64,000 nucleotides of DNA from Tubiluchus corallicola (GCA_030141605.1 JAQGDQ010000197.1:188001-252000), one strand, 5' to 3'. Counted from the first letter of the stretch, positions 22,923-32,200 are shown. The notes: a model not told the origin generated them from the letters alone. Made by a program: numbers and translations.

Positions 22923-25446
22923 CATTATTATTATTATTATTATTATTACTATTTATTAAAGACAAATTTCAGACTAAATACTGAAAAAATGTTGATAAAG
23001 TTATTAGCAGCTTATTCAAAAACAGCTTTACAAGTTAGCACGATTGTGCAAATTTCAATAATAATGCAAAGTAGCCAAAGGTAGCACCATGTTTTTGTTT
23101 CGTTTAACTCTGTCACAGTATTATTTATGTTAGTTTATATGAATCCGGTTGATTTTATTAAATGTGATTTATGAATGCAAGATACAGATTAAAACATTTG
23201 ATTTAGTGATGTGTCCAAAGTAATAGAAGTGCACTTTTGTTTTCCATATTATCAAATTTTCAATAAGAATTAGTTTCTTATGTGTAGCCAAGAGGAAAGG
23301 GTTTGCATTTGTTCAGCAAAAAGTCAAAGCATCCAGAGGTAGACTATGATGAGTATGTGTGTCCCATGGATATTCAGGGTCCCTCTGGTCACATTGTGAC
23401 ACGCAATGGAGGGCCTGTACAAGATCAAGCACTGGTCAGAGTGGAACGCAAGGTTTGTTGTGACTGCATAAATTGCATTAGAGAGTTGAATTGCCTTCCT
23501 TTTTGTTACATTGTAATTCTAATCCTGAGTTTTCAAATTTTGTGAAATTTTGTGTGATGTTCATTAATTTATTTTTTCTGGGTTGGTGATTTGCTAAGTT
23601 TTTTTTGCTACAGTTCTAATGCAACTAGGACAGCTTTCTTAATACTGCTAAGTTGGGAATTTTGAAATTGTTTGGAAGTGATACAGTTTTCAGTATGATT
23701 TTCCAAATAATTTTCTTTTTTGAATTACTGATTTTCTCACTTTGTGTATTTTGTGTAGTAGAATCCTTTTCTGGTGATGGCTTTCAGCTTTTTTTATTTC
23801 ATAACATAATAATTTGCATTAAAAATTACTATTTATAGATAGGTATAGATCAAAAGATACATGCCCTTCAATTACTGATTTTTATCATCATATGTATGAG
23901 CAGAATTCATATAAAAACATGCATCCATAAACATTCATAACAATATGTTTCTGCTCACCACGAGAAAAGCAGGATCATTACTTAAAAGTATAACGGTTGC
24001 ATTTCAGAAAGAGGCACAAGTAGCTAATGAAGTAAATTCATTCAGTAAAGAACTTGACACTTTAACGGTAAGACAACAAATGATTTTTTTGTTTACTTAC
24101 ATTCAAATAAAAACAATCATTTGAGTTTACAAACTGGGCAAAACTGAAAAAACCTTGTGGCAGCCCAGTTAATATTATTAGATAGGTCAAAACTCTGTTT
24201 AACAGCTAATGTGGTTCATTCCACATTCCACGTGCATTGTAGCCGTTCCGTATGCAGCAAGGAATTGCATTTTCTGGGCTTTCTCCATTTTTATTAATGA
24301 TAAACTGAGAAGTTACTAATTAGTAGTCTCATGCTTGGTTTACACAATCCGACAAAATTGGTTTGAGTCGGACAGACTTTATTGGGCGTTGTGTGAATGG
24401 GAAAATTTTTGACAGCTCCAATGAAAGTCAGGAAGTACTCTACTTTTCGTCCAACTTCGTGGCAGTATAACCATTAATAGAACTTCTCGTGTTTGTGTGA
24501 CATTCTATAGACTATTGTGAATGGGAAAGCACATATGAAATACTATAAATAAGACAAATTACAGCTATTCATTATTTTTGCATTTTGCAGAGAGAGGGTG
24601 GGGGAAAGAGTGTAAGAGGGGTGGTAGGGAGAAAGAGGGAGAGAGGCAGAGAGAAAAGGGAAAAAGAGAGAATGGAGGAGGGACAGAGAGAGGAAAAGAG
24701 AGGAGGGAGGGAGGGAGTGGAGTTGGGTTACAGCATCTGACAACTAATACAACAATTATTAAATAAATTCATGAAAATCATATCGTCTAAATTGGGCTTT
24801 ATACATAAAAAGTCCAAAAAGTATTGTTAGTCTAACGTTTTGGTCAGTCAGTGGTTTAAGGAATAACTTTTCAGAATAAAGTAAGTAAAGGTGTTGGTAA
24901 ATCAAACTTTGCTTACTCATAATTGTTTTTATTCTGTTCTTGCTTCTTGCTTTTTATGCAGTTTAGCAGCATGCAATGCCATTGCTTAAACTGAAAATGG
25001 CGGAGTTTTGTTTTTCACAATTCTTTGAACTACTGTTTCTGAAACTTTTCTGACACTTTCTCGTTTTGTTTTATCAGTAACTGCTTCATTTTTTTCTAAC
25101 TTGATTGTAGTTGGAGAACAAGCATTTGGTAAGCAAATGGTCAAGTTGTAAAGAAATAAATTCAACATAAATAATTAATTGTGCGAAAATAAAGTGATGA
25201 ATTGGCATTTTGAGCTTGTACAACACAGTGGGGTTAATTGTCATATTAGTAAATTCCATGAAATTTCACTGTACTGTTTTTCAGTTAAACACATCTGGTG
25301 GCTGGGATGCTGTAGGTTGCATCTGTTCTTAAAAACTATAAATTTAAAACATAAATCATTATTTTGATTTCTCTACCTACTTACAGACTCAACTAGAGAA
25401 AGATGTTCAGATGTTAAATGAAGCCACACCATCGTCAGATGTTTAG
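4568..25446 (+). CDS. PPFIBP-like (liprin-beta): Liprin-beta (PPFIA-binding protein family), complete gene of 21 coding exons
   Basis: Coding exons: 4568-5083, 6767-6847, 7775-7888, 8199-8330, 8957-9086, 9430-9477 (cassette), 10693-10821, 12629-12760, 13049-13179, 14892-15039, 17979-18093, 18839-18991, 19652-19802, 20109-20220, 20681-20769, 21196-21321, 21926-22054, 22613-22801, 23288-23452, 24008-24067, 25387-25446. Every junction is GT/AG and the phases join without a break, giving 969 residues (953 without the cassette). Residues 1-172 are a low-complexity N-terminus, about 173-383 a coiled coil, about 384-600 a Ser/Pro-rich linker, then three SAM domains at about 613-685, 692-757 and 778-845 and a charged tail. 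Near-invariant liprin-beta stretches are present: WLDDVGLPQYK, DGRMLHYMTV, NHRVMEWLRSVDL, EYAPNLRGSGVHG, LLNIP, KTLLRRHL, YVCPM. In the family, liprin-betas bind liprin-alphas through SAM domains and organise adhesion sites and presynaptic active zones in the cytoplasm. An in-frame TAG at 4541-4543 supports the start. Confidence 0.95.
6767..6847 (+). CDS. Liprin-beta exon 2: start of the coiled coil
   Basis: Twenty-seven codons between atttcag and gtaagt encode AAELQEKVKRLETDKASLQL, matching the start of the vertebrate liprin-beta coiled coil (heptads of L/V with K/E). Phase 0 to 0. Confidence 0.92.
7159..7704 (-). other. Two antisense open frames in a liprin-beta intron, unassigned
   Basis: The complement has open frames of 78 (7468-7704) and 94 codons (7159-7443), separated by stops. 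Their composition is mixed and protein-like (WTIVLAAYKLSKQEIKKYL; DIVQLLNNDNHYLLKLLLAG). No family is recognised. They could be a decayed nested gene or chance. Confidence 0.2.
7775..7888 (+). CDS. Liprin-beta exon 3: coiled coil
   Basis: Thirty-eight codons (VQVLSDQVEAQTDKIEELEK, then SSAEELLQH). VLxDQVEAQxxKIxxLE is almost identical to the vertebrate liprin-beta segment. The donor is CAT|gtaagt; phase 0 to 0. Confidence 0.95.
8026..8164. mobile_element. Foldback/MITE-like element enclosing a telomere-like tract (copy 1)
   Basis: Inverted ends AGTTTACAATT (8026-8036) and AATTGTAAACT (8154-8164) flank a degenerate run of CCTAAC/CCTAAT/CCCTAA units (8044-8125) and the sequence AATTAATTTCTTGTGTGT. 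A second copy with the same layout lies at 44999-45137. It sits in a liprin-beta intron, 34 bp before exon 4. Confidence 0.6.
8199..8330 (+). CDS. Liprin-beta exon 4: coiled coil
   Basis: Forty-four codons beginning EMVTRSSLETHKLDLMTEIS, which matches the conserved LSRTSLETQKLDLM block of liprin-betas. The acceptor attacag follows directly on a telomere-like repeat in the preceding intron. Phase 0 to 0. Confidence 0.95.
8957..9086 (+). CDS. Liprin-beta exon 5: coiled coil
   Basis: The exon encodes IELKLLQSKLTDRDYEIRGL and then a Ser/Thr-rich hinge ending AAES-G. It ends in phase 1 (TCA G|gtatca), which fits either the cassette exon at 9430 or exon 7 at 10693. Confidence 0.9.
9430..9477 (+). 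CDS. Liprin-beta exon 6: candidate 48-bp cassette exon
   Basis: A 48-nt open segment lies between a good acceptor (ttcatacttacag) and a good donor (AGAA|gtaagc). It enters and leaves in phase 1, so it can be included or skipped without changing the frame. It adds a basic peptide ending TTSRLRRR or RRT inside the coiled-coil region. I do not recall an equivalent in vertebrate liprin-betas, so lineage-specific alternative splicing is the reading; transcript evidence is lacking. Confidence 0.6.
10693..10821 (+). CDS. Liprin-beta exon 7: end of the coiled coil
   Basis: The exon encodes AEIERLKMALENMMAANSEK then DKVIEELKKTV and VQEIVS, matching the vertebrate AEIERLK...LLANEDKDRRIEEL segment. It is 129 nt, phase 1 to 1, with donor TCAG|gtcagg. 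Confidence 0.93.
11482..11682 (-). pseudogene. Decayed coding relic, family unknown
   Basis: The complement has 66 open codons with a protein-like composition (DFFAKNAINYLNSTLGYNS, then CRNVYN and HVRKIVSKGVYN), ending TAA at 11482-11484. The same frame continues upstream with two stops. It lies in the long intron before exon 8, beside AT-rich sequence resembling a LINE 3' end. Retroelement origin is a guess. Confidence 0.3.
12313..12400 (-). mobile_element. tRNA-like SINE or tRNA-pseudogene remnant
   Basis: On the complement a B-box-like GGGTTCAAGTAC (12328-12339) is preceded by CTGCCCGGAAAGCAG, which can form an anticodon-like stem-loop, and followed by T-rich stretches. The T stem is imperfect and the loop lacks a standard U33, so it is not a working tRNA. 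Confidence 0.35.
12629..12760 (+). CDS. Liprin-beta exon 8: Ser/Pro-rich linker
   Basis: Forty-four codons starting GMHDDDSDINQTLKATNEPN and ending VESPKIMG. The position after the coiled coil and the KATNE segment match the family. Phase 1 to 1; acceptor ctatgtag, donor ATGG|gtaaga. Confidence 0.88.
13049..13179 (+). CDS. Liprin-beta exon 9: linker
   Basis: The exon encodes KPPISTTPSSILKNPQKG, then SVTLSNSCEDIIPVVK. Phase 1 in, phase 0 out (GTA AAG|gtacat). No domain is seen; the region is Ser/Thr/Pro-rich as expected for this linker. Confidence 0.87.
13348..14158. mobile_element. 811-bp TA-flanked inverted-repeat DNA element
   Basis: The left end reads TGCACCGTTTATTAGACTCA and the right end, complemented, GGCACCGCTTAACAGACTCA. 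Both sides are flanked by TA (13346-13347 and 14159-14160). Short ATTGACTCAA motifs recur just inside. TA duplication and ends of this type suggest a Tc1/mariner-pogo relative without its own transposase. It lies in the liprin-beta intron between exons 9 and 10. Confidence 0.55.
14488..14656. mobile_element. Short MITE-like repeat, copy 1
   Basis: This copy shares with 53573-53752 the core AAATCAATAGGAAATAGC, a GATAAACGGGTGC block, an AAAC...TATTC block, and imperfect inverted ends containing ATGCGTTAT. It lies in the liprin-beta intron before exon 10. Confidence 0.5.
14892..15039 (+). CDS. Liprin-beta exon 10: basic motif ending R-S-T-S-A-P-N-L
   Basis: The exon encodes RRYTSETLPARQDQHPRGKP, then GISLGKGILKLKANRSTSAP-NL. 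Vertebrate liprin-betas carry an equivalent basic segment ending in TASAPNLAE at this position, which makes the motif a good conserved marker. Phase 0 to 1. Confidence 0.92.
17029..17527. mobile_element. 499-bp hAT-like non-autonomous element
   Basis: The ends are CAGTGGCAGCTTGT and, complemented from the right, TAGTGGTGGCTTGT. The flanks are GTCAAGAC (17021-17028) and GCCAAGAC (17528-17535), an 8-bp duplication with one mismatch as made by hAT transposases. Short frames on the minus strand within it are not convincing. It lies in the intron before exon 11. Confidence 0.6.
17979..18093 (+). CDS. Liprin-beta exon 11: K-G-L-K-K-F-F-G-R motif
   Basis: The exon completes the SAPNL-AEADPN motif and ends KQKGLKKFFGR, equivalent to KGIKKFWGKIRR in vertebrate liprin-betas. 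Phase 1 to 2. The preceding intron holds a hAT-like element at 17029-17527. Confidence 0.93.
18839..18991 (+). CDS. Liprin-beta exon 12: R-G-G-x-R-A-T-A-G-P-R-L motif
   Basis: The exon encodes IRRTSSQTLEDNERG and then FQRGGFRATAGPRLGWSR, matching the family FKRGGTRATAGPRLGWSRD. The donor AAC|gtaagt at 18992 keeps the frame. A second strong GT (TCAC|gtgagt, exon end 18975) lies 16 nt upstream and would shift the frame. Confidence 0.94.
19652..19802 (+). CDS. Liprin-beta exon 13: first SAM domain
   Basis: The exon encodes TPFARWDGDKVAMWMHEIGL and ends LLRATPHDLEK, the first two-thirds of SAM1 (WxxDxVxxWLxxxGL type). Phase 2 to 0. Confidence 0.96.
20109..20220 (+). CDS. Liprin-beta exon 14: SAM1 end and SAM2 start
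   Basis: The exon encodes ELGIHNHLHRKKLQLALQAV, GSEEQD and CNLDHHWVT. ELGIxxxLHRKKL is near-invariant in liprin-betas. It ends in phase 1 (ACA C|gtaagt). The last 30 nt and the donor are repeated through the following intron. Confidence 0.96.
20191..20640 (+). repeat. Minisatellite built from the exon 14 end and its splice donor
   Basis: About nine copies of a 48-50 bp unit begin inside exon 14 (GCAATCTTGATCATCATTGG) and run through the intron. Units alternate between two subtypes, giving a 98-bp higher-order period: the exon-derived unit recurs exactly at about 20290-20340, with a perfect CACAC|gtaagt donor after 20318. Later units decay. Copy 1 is part coding, so the array grew from the exon/intron boundary. 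Confidence 0.85.
20681..20769 (+). CDS. Liprin-beta exon 15: second SAM domain
   Basis: The exon encodes RWLDDVGLPQYKEAFSEARV then DGRMLHYMTV. This is almost identical to vertebrate SAM2 of liprin-beta. Phase 1 to 0; donor GTG|gtatga. Confidence 0.97.
21196..21321 (+). CDS. Liprin-beta exon 16: SAM2 end
   Basis: The exon encodes EDLLQMKVFSALHHVSFRRG and ends NPNCLRRRPTDDQ, matching the family NxxCLRRRPxDE segment between SAM2 and SAM3. Phase 0 to 0. Confidence 0.96.
21926..22054 (+). CDS. Liprin-beta exon 17: third SAM domain
   Basis: The exon encodes REVMLWTNHRVMEWLRSVDL then EYAPNLRGSGVHGALI. The block is practically invariant across liprins. Phase 0 to 0; donor ATA|gtaagt. Confidence 0.97.
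22613..22801 (+). CDS. Liprin-beta exon 18: SAM3 end
   Basis: The exon encodes ILEPKFHAETLAQLLNIP, KTLLRRHLSTHFSALIGPE and a KQKRD segment. This completes SAM3 and the post-SAM linker. Phase 0 to 0. The next intron holds a (TTA)n array at about 22886-22950. Confidence 0.97.
22886..22950 (+). repeat. (TTA)n microsatellite
   Basis: About 20 nearly perfect TTA units lie in the liprin-beta intron after exon 18. Confidence 0.9.
23288..23452 (+). CDS. Liprin-beta exon 19: C-terminal region with Y-V-C-P-M
   Basis: The exon encodes PRGKGLHLFSKKSKH, then DEYVCPMDIQGPSG and ends LVRVERK. Vertebrate liprin-betas have FSNFGNLRKKK followed by EEYVCPM at this place. Phase 0 to 0. Confidence 0.94.
24008..24067 (+). 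CDS. Liprin-beta exon 20
   Basis: Twenty codons (KEAQVANEVNSFSKELDTLT) between atttcag and gtaaga. The length is a multiple of three, so skipping would keep the frame. The segment corresponds to the helical IxxFSEGINNLTHML tail of vertebrate liprin-betas. Confidence 0.82.
24590..24725 (+). repeat. GA-rich polypurine tract
   Basis: About 130 bp are nearly all G and A with only scattered T and C. It lies in the last liprin-beta intron. Translations of either strand are low-complexity and not genes. Confidence 0.85.
25387..25446 (+). CDS. Liprin-beta exon 21: C-terminus and stop
   Basis: The exon encodes TQLEKDVQMLNEATPSSDV and a TAG stop. The last residues S-D-V fit a class I PDZ ligand (S/T-x-V); the vertebrate protein ends in a comparable acidic S-N-V tail. 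Confidence 0.88.
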   Translation, partial: TQLEKDVQMLNEATPSSDV

Positions 25447-25899
25447 TGCTGCTTTATAAACATTAGTTTTCCAAATGGCGTAGGCGTATAAATGCAGTTG
25501 ATGGTATTTCTAAGAGAGCTTTCAGCTAGCTGCTCTAAATAAATCGAGCAATTAATGATTCTTGCTTGCCTATTTTGCTTTATTTTATAGCTGTTTGCAA
25601 TACTATAGTAATACTTTCTACATACTGTAGTCGTATTTATGGTAAGCAGGCTCGTGAAATACTGAGATGTCCAACTTCAAAATCATGTCAACAAGCTTGA
25701 GTTATACTGGTTCTGAACATTTTAGAATTATTTATTGTTTAAATGCCAGAATTTCTTTTAAAATGCGTAGTAACCCTATAATGAATATTTTACCCTTATA
25801 TTTTGCCAGTAAATTTTAACGAATTGTAATAAATGTGTTTATATTTGCTATGATTTGTTGACATCGTTGAGTGTACATCAAATTGTTTTTATTAATAAA
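25447..25899 (+). other. Liprin-beta 3' UTR with candidate polyadenylation signals
   Basis: AATAAA occurs at 25538-25543, 25828-25833 and 25894-25899 downstream of the stop. Any of these could end the transcript; which one is used is not visible from sequence alone. Confidence 0.5.
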
Positions 25900-27290
25900 T
25901 GCTAATTATTGATAAGCATATTTTTAAACGTGATTAAAACTGATGCCTTATTTCGAAGTTGTCTTCCCTTGATGTAATTGTATAGTTTTATGATTAGTAT
26001 GTTCAGGTTGTGAACGAGCATTTGAAATTATCCTGATAAAAAGCATCCGGAACCTTGATTACCTGATAAAATTTTATTGCTGCAGATTTTAATTGTATAA
26101 GGTTGTGTCAGATTTGTTCAAAATAATTCCAGTAGTACAAATGCATGTCTTATGCAAGTAGTCATTCTTTTTTAACTTATTATGTATGTACCACAATGGT
26201 TGATTTCGTCGATAAGATTATTCTGAAATCGTATATGATACTTGTCATTTTACTTACTGTGTTATTAGCTGCACAAACATTGCAGTTTCCATTATTTTGG
26301 TTTATATTTACTTTAATATTTTATGGCTAGTCAGTATTTGCTGATAGAAAGTGTTAAACGTTTTACATTTACTTTGTAAATTGGTCAAATTTTGTTAAAT
26401 TATTTGGGCGCTGTAAGCCACGTTCCAACACTCGGTGGGGGGAAGCAATTTGGCCAGAACTATCCCTTATTTAAGATAATCCTCTAAAATGTGACGCTAA
26501 GTATCTTAGCCATGTTTGAAGTACAGTCACCCATCAATTTTATGTCAGAGTTCAAGTTTACTCCTTTTTGTTTGTTAAATACATTTCTCTGCTCCATTAT
26601 GCAGTTATGGTGTGAAGTCATGTTCTTGGTTGCAACAATGACTTTACTACATCTTGTTATAATGTTAAAAGATTTGCCAAATGTAATGCATTTTATGCTT
26701 AATGAAACTCGGTATGCATTTTTTTGATAACAAATTTAACAATAATTATTATTTTATAATGAATACATGTGTTGTTCAACATTTATACGTTTCCTGTTTT
26801 TCCTTGACATGCAGTTTGGCACTGCAAGTAAATATCAGCACTTATTGGTAAGAGCCTGTTTTTTACATAATGGCTAGGGTGTGACCATATTATGTTACCA
26901 AGCAAAACCTTCTAAAATGAAATACGTGATCTTATCTAATTGGATATAATCGCCCTATTTAGATTAAGATGTTAACATTAGCCGTACCTCATTTGCCCTT
27001 ATCCCAAAAGCTAAATAATCTAGGAGATGGAGTTTACCTAAAAGAAAATAAATTGGCAAGCTTACAGATGTCAGAAAGTTAGGGCACAACAACAAGTTTT
27101 AGTTTAAGAACTGGGATCCGGGTGGGTTTGCTATTAACTGAAAGTAGCTAAAAACTTTGCGGTCGTTGTAATTATGTCCAAAATCTATTCTAATAAATTA
27201 CACAAACAGCTAAATTTAATTTTATACAATTTACTTATTTAAGTATGTTTTTGGTGATTCTGATTGTCAGTTAACTAATAGCTAGCGAAG
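25900..27290. other. Stretch without recognisable genes
   Basis: AT-rich sequence. The open frames seen (26145-26330, 26491-26727) are hydrophobic AT-driven translations with no splice or homology support. Confidence 0.4.
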
Positions 27291-27299
27291 ACAGAACAA

Positions 27300-27590
27300 T
27301 GTCACTTTCAGGGTGGCAGTTACAGTTTTTCGAAAAATGTAGAAATTTGTTAGCTGACACAAGATATAGGAAAATTCCAGCATTGTGTGCTTACTTAGAT
27401 CTCACAAACATTTTTGAAAATATCAGACATTCTCTTGAAATTTCGCATCTTGTCTGCTTTAGTTGAACCTTTTTATACAATGTTGAACTGTGGAGTGTGG
27501 ACAGTAAGAGCTAAAGAATAAAACAAAATACTAGTAGATGCTTTTCAAAGACGCTTCGACGGAAAGTTAACGGACTAATTTGTTTAACAA
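27300..27590 (+). mobile_element. LINE fragment (C-terminal RT region)
   Basis: The plus strand reads LNCGVWTVRAKE, a stop, then KILVDAFQRRFDGKL. This fits the pattern LLYGCETWTLxxxxxxRLxAFxxRCLRR at the C-terminal end of many LINE polyproteins. Stops are frequent. Family assignment is not attempted. Confidence 0.45.
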
Positions 27591-28279
27591 ATGGATATTG
27601 CCCAGGGATAATTTGTATGATCATTATGATGTCGACAACTGGATGTTGGAATAAATAAATCCAAACTGAGACGACTGAATGATATAGGTTATACTTGAGA
27701 AACTGCTTGGTAGTGAGGAAAACGAATTCTTAAAATAAATATGACTGCCAGCACCCCCTTGAGGAAAAACGTTGCTTTCATTCAGACCATTCCTTTGTGA
27801 CGTTTCGACCTTCAACTCGTTATGATCATACATTTTTGTTATACATTGAGGTTGTAAACAAAGGTTTTTGAACTGATTAGTGAATACTGATAACCATCTG
27901 TAGTATGACTATAATAATCACAGGAGGTTGTACTTTAGTACTATAGTACATTCGATATATCTATGACGCGCAACAGTGCGTTTTGTGTACGGGAATTTTA
28001 GATTATTTCGGCATTCGGCACGCCTGGTGTAGAATGAAGCAGACGAATAAGCGAGACGATGGCGTGGATATTGTAGTTTAGTAGCATACAGTGTCATACA
28101 CACTTTGTTTAGTAACTATTAATAATTTTTTATGTTGAAATTATATTTAAGCCTGACTGTGGAAGAGAGAGGATGTCGATATGGCTTTTGACAAGTTGCT
28201 TCAAGAACTTTTCTTCCTGTACGTTGCTTTTGAACATACCAAAAGTCAAGGAGGGTCAACTACTAACGTATATTCAATT

Positions 28280-29770
28280 TCAATTCATTTCAGGTTTATT
28301 GCACAACTTCTGTTACAGAGAACATTGACAAATTCTACAGTACACATTAGGACACATTATTAAAAAACATAAGTGAAAAACAGAATTGCACAGTGTTTAA
28401 CATTAAAATTTTACAAGTCACTAGCAGTATTAAAAACAAAGACCAAGGTAGAATCTTAAAACATTATAATAAATTGTTGATTGTTGTACACGTAGCACAA
28501 TAGTAAACATTTTACAGCATTATAATAAGAAAATAAATGTAATATCAACTATTGGTGAATCATTTACATAAGGGGTAACTCACTTGGGAAGCTGTATTAA
28601 TTAAAAAATGTAGCAGGATATGTAGTGTAAATTAAAAGTTATAGGACTATTGCAAGAAACACTTTTTGACAAAAGAAGTGTATACGAGTGAGTTACGTAA
28701 CACAAGGTTAATGTCAACAATTAGGATCATGGTAACACGAGCGACAAAGTTTTCAGTGGACATTACATTCTACATGAATTTAATAAATTAAATCATAATA
28801 CTAATCCAAAATAAACTTGCAAAAGATTCGTATTACAACTTTGAGTTACTGTGACTGGTTCTGCGATCCAACATCATCTTCCACAGAACTAGGGGTAAAA
28901 ACTGCATGACTTAATGCAACACCTGATTGATTTTGATTTGGTTTAATATTTTATTTAAACTTTACAAAGCTCATATACACGCCACAAACTAATACAAAAA
29001 ATCCAATAAATTATGGCACACGACAATGACACAAAAAAAATTAATGATATAACATACTCTGCCACTTAATTTCAGAAAACAAGTTTACATCCTTATTTAA
29101 AATACTCTTGCACGTAAAATTTTCACTCTAATTCAGCCTGACGTATAAACTGCTTTTACATTTTCTACTGATCACATCAAAATAAACAAGTTTAACTCTA
29201 GTTGAAATATATCTGACACTAGTATCACGTGAAAGTTAAAAAGTTACCGTGCTGATACATTATATGCAACTTTGACTGTTTGAGTTCCTTAAGATTGTAA
29301 GATTAAAAAATTTTCCAACTGGACATACAGGAAAAGTAGTGCAGTAAGCAATATCAAAGTCATCTCTGTTGTCTTCCGATATAATATGACCTGAAATTTT
29401 TTTGCAATAGGTACAAAATTTTTCACTCCAAACCTACAGATTCAGAAGTAAACTGTTGTATATGAGCAGAGCGAAATCTGACAAGTTTAGTGTTCACATT
29501 TACAAGAATATTGTATTTGTTAGCAAATTTATTAAAAATATCTAACAGTTTGCGCAAAACTGCCATGATTGTTACCAAAAGACATGTCGCCAGCGTACAT
29601 CAAGTGATTAATGCAGGCTTCCACAATATGACAACCCACAACAGAGTTAGCAAGTTCACCACTGAGATTTTTAAAATAGAAATAGAATAACAGTGGAGAC
29701 ATTTGTCCACCCACCTTGACGAATTACGTTACCATCCGACCTTTGAGAGCAAAGGACTGCAGGGTTGACC
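28280..29770 (-). mobile_element. Decayed non-LTR retrotransposon with RT active-site block
   Basis: On the complement, 29714-29532 reads GGQMSPLLFYFYFKNLSGEL, GCHIVEACINHLMYAGDMS. This is the RT motif GGxLSPLLFxxYxxxL...GC...NHLxYADD with the catalytic Y-A-D-D changed to Y-A-G-D. Upstream (toward 29770) a frame-broken QSFALKG block continues the domain. Downstream to about 28280 lie a possible ORF end (near 28870) and an AT-rich 3' region. The copy is dead. Confidence 0.65.
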
Positions 29771-30769
29771 CCAAATTAAAAAAAAACAGATCTGACAAAT
29801 TGGTTATTGTGCTGCAATTATCTTATTTCTGGCAGGTTAACACCAATGATTTTTCAAAACTAATAATGTTTTTAATTTTGTTCAATGCTGAAGTTGGAGA
29901 GGTAAGAAGGAATGGAAGTTGGCGGTAGCGAGCCGAAGAGCTGAGTGGTTGTAGCTATAGTGTTTGTATGTGTGTAGGTGTTTAGCGAGTGAAGTTAAAC
30001 CATTCTGGACCTAGCTGCAAATGAATCGATGACTGCTGTGAAATTTCCTTTATCTGCTACTGTCTCTGGCCATTTGTCTCATTAGGAAAGTGCGATATGT
30101 AGATCCAATCATGGCGATTACTACAAGTTCACAATTTTTGTAATTTATTTCATCAAAATTTATCATTTTAACAATTATTTAATTCATAACGTTTGAATAA
30201 CAAGAACAGAATAATATTAGCGAAGAAATACAAATCTGTGCATTTGTTTGTTTTATTTTACTATACTCATTGCTTGGTAACAATAAAAGATCAAAAATCT
30301 ATCTTCAGAATATCAAAATAAGATCTGCCAATAGCCTGAATAAAAAGATACACATGCCTTTGAAAATGGTGTACTTTATAGTGAAGAGTAAATAGTGTGT
30401 AACGTCACACTTTCGCTCACGTTGAGCAAGAAATCATGTGATCATTGTTTTGCAAACACGCTGCTCATGCAGCGAAAGCATATATCTGGTAGAAGTGACA
30501 GTCAAAAATCATTACCACAACAATTTTTTAATGCAAGTAATTAAAAAACGAAAATGGTATTTAACAAAGTGCCATGCTGAATGGTCCGTTGTGGATTGAA
30601 TTTTGACCTATAATTGACCTATATATTGAGCAAAATTGTGAACAGAAGATACCAACGAAAGAATAAATTTTCCTAAAAACAGAGTTACGTATCAAAGCAA
30701 GTAAACCCCTGCTGATCTAGTTTGTAAATTCTTAAGAAAGCCATCTTCACTACTGACTACATTGTTCAT

Positions 30770-32200
30770 ATCCTACTGCTTAATGTGTCCGAAGCGTTTG
30801 ATACCGTGAAGAGGAAATTATTAAAAGTCATTTAGCTGATTGACAGGACAAAGATGTAGAAACGGTAACTGCTTATCTATTTCAAGTTCAACAACGCAGA
30901 CAAGATTTTCATCTATATCGTTGACGAAATTTATAAATTGCAGTGCCGCCTTTGCTACTAGCATATAAAGCCAGTCTACCATTTTTGTACCTAGCTTAAG
31001 GTTTTCATATCACTGCACAGTTATCCTTTGATACACATCCGTTGTATAATCACGTGCTTCCCAAAAATATTGCTGATACATTGCTGCTCTCTCTGCCTGA
31101 TTGTACTGTACATACTGTTATTGGAGCTAAACTGCACTTTAGCAATAAGTTCAGTAAACTATCTATATGATTTTTTTGATATGCAAGGTTTCAAGCAAAT
31201 TAAAATGTTAATGCATATGTGTCAGTCATGTTGTCATATAAATAAGTAAACTATTTTGCCTTTATGTAAATGACATTCTTGAAAGTATAGAAGAGTTTCA
31301 AGGCAATGTAACACAATATGTAGATGACGCATGTGTCCACACAAATAATACTGATCCTAGCAAAGCGTTAACTAACTTAAAAGAAACAGATGAAGAATTG
31401 GATTTGTTTTTGATTATCATCACCTGCAATTAAAATACAGAAAAAAACTGTTTTCACGTTACTTACTCCACATATTAATTCTGAGAACTCGACTTGCCAA
31501 TCACGAATAAGTGCACTATCTTTAACTCTTTTTAATGACAGTATCGAACAATCAACCTCTACTAATTTTTTTAGGCATCCAAATTGACAATAAGCTAAAT
31601 TAGGAGCATAAAAATAACAAAACTGTGCAAAAATGGGAAACAGTACTTCCTTCTTAAAACAAGTAAAAGGGCATTTAAGCATAAACACAAAATTACTTAT
31701 TTACAAAACTATGGTTCTGCCACATCTTACCTATGGCTCTGACCAAAAAATCATTAGATATCGATTCTATGCAAAATTTTGCGATAAGATGTATTCTTGG
31801 CTCTTCTAACCGACGATTGCAATATAATAACATGTTTCTTTATAAATATTGAAATAATATCTCTAAAGCATTTATGAATAATAATATTCAGTTTATTTCA
31901 TGCAAGCAATTCAACAGTCGAACAATGAATTTAAAACACATATAGACAAGTAATAGATTTTGGCATCAATCACTGAGTAAATTGATATAAATGTCTGGAA
32001 ATCACTATCAACTAACATTAAAACTGCCCAAACTGCCAGCTCCTTCAAAAGTAAACTAAAAGATGTTCTCCTTACAAATTATAATTGCCCAAACAATTAA
32101 AAATGATAATATTATGCCAAATACTGATTATATCACATTCAAACTTTAAACTTGAAATTCTTTAACTCGAATAAGTAAAAATATAAATTGCATGATATAC
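30770..32200 (+). mobile_element. CR1/jockey-like LINE remnant
   Basis: Successive RT pieces read in order on the plus strand: SEAFDTVKRKLLKVI (30790 on), LYVNDILESIEEF and QYVDDACVHTNNTDPSKALT (31262 on), FLGIQIDNKLN (31572 on), SINTKLLIYKTMVLPHLTYGS, and a KSLSTNIKTAQTASSFKSKL-type tail. Many frame changes separate them. The active site is Y-V-D-D. Confidence 0.65.

Noticed and set aside
24543-24766. Arg/Glu/Gly-rich and Ser/Leu/Pro-rich frames
   Set aside because: Both are translations of the GA-rich purine tract.
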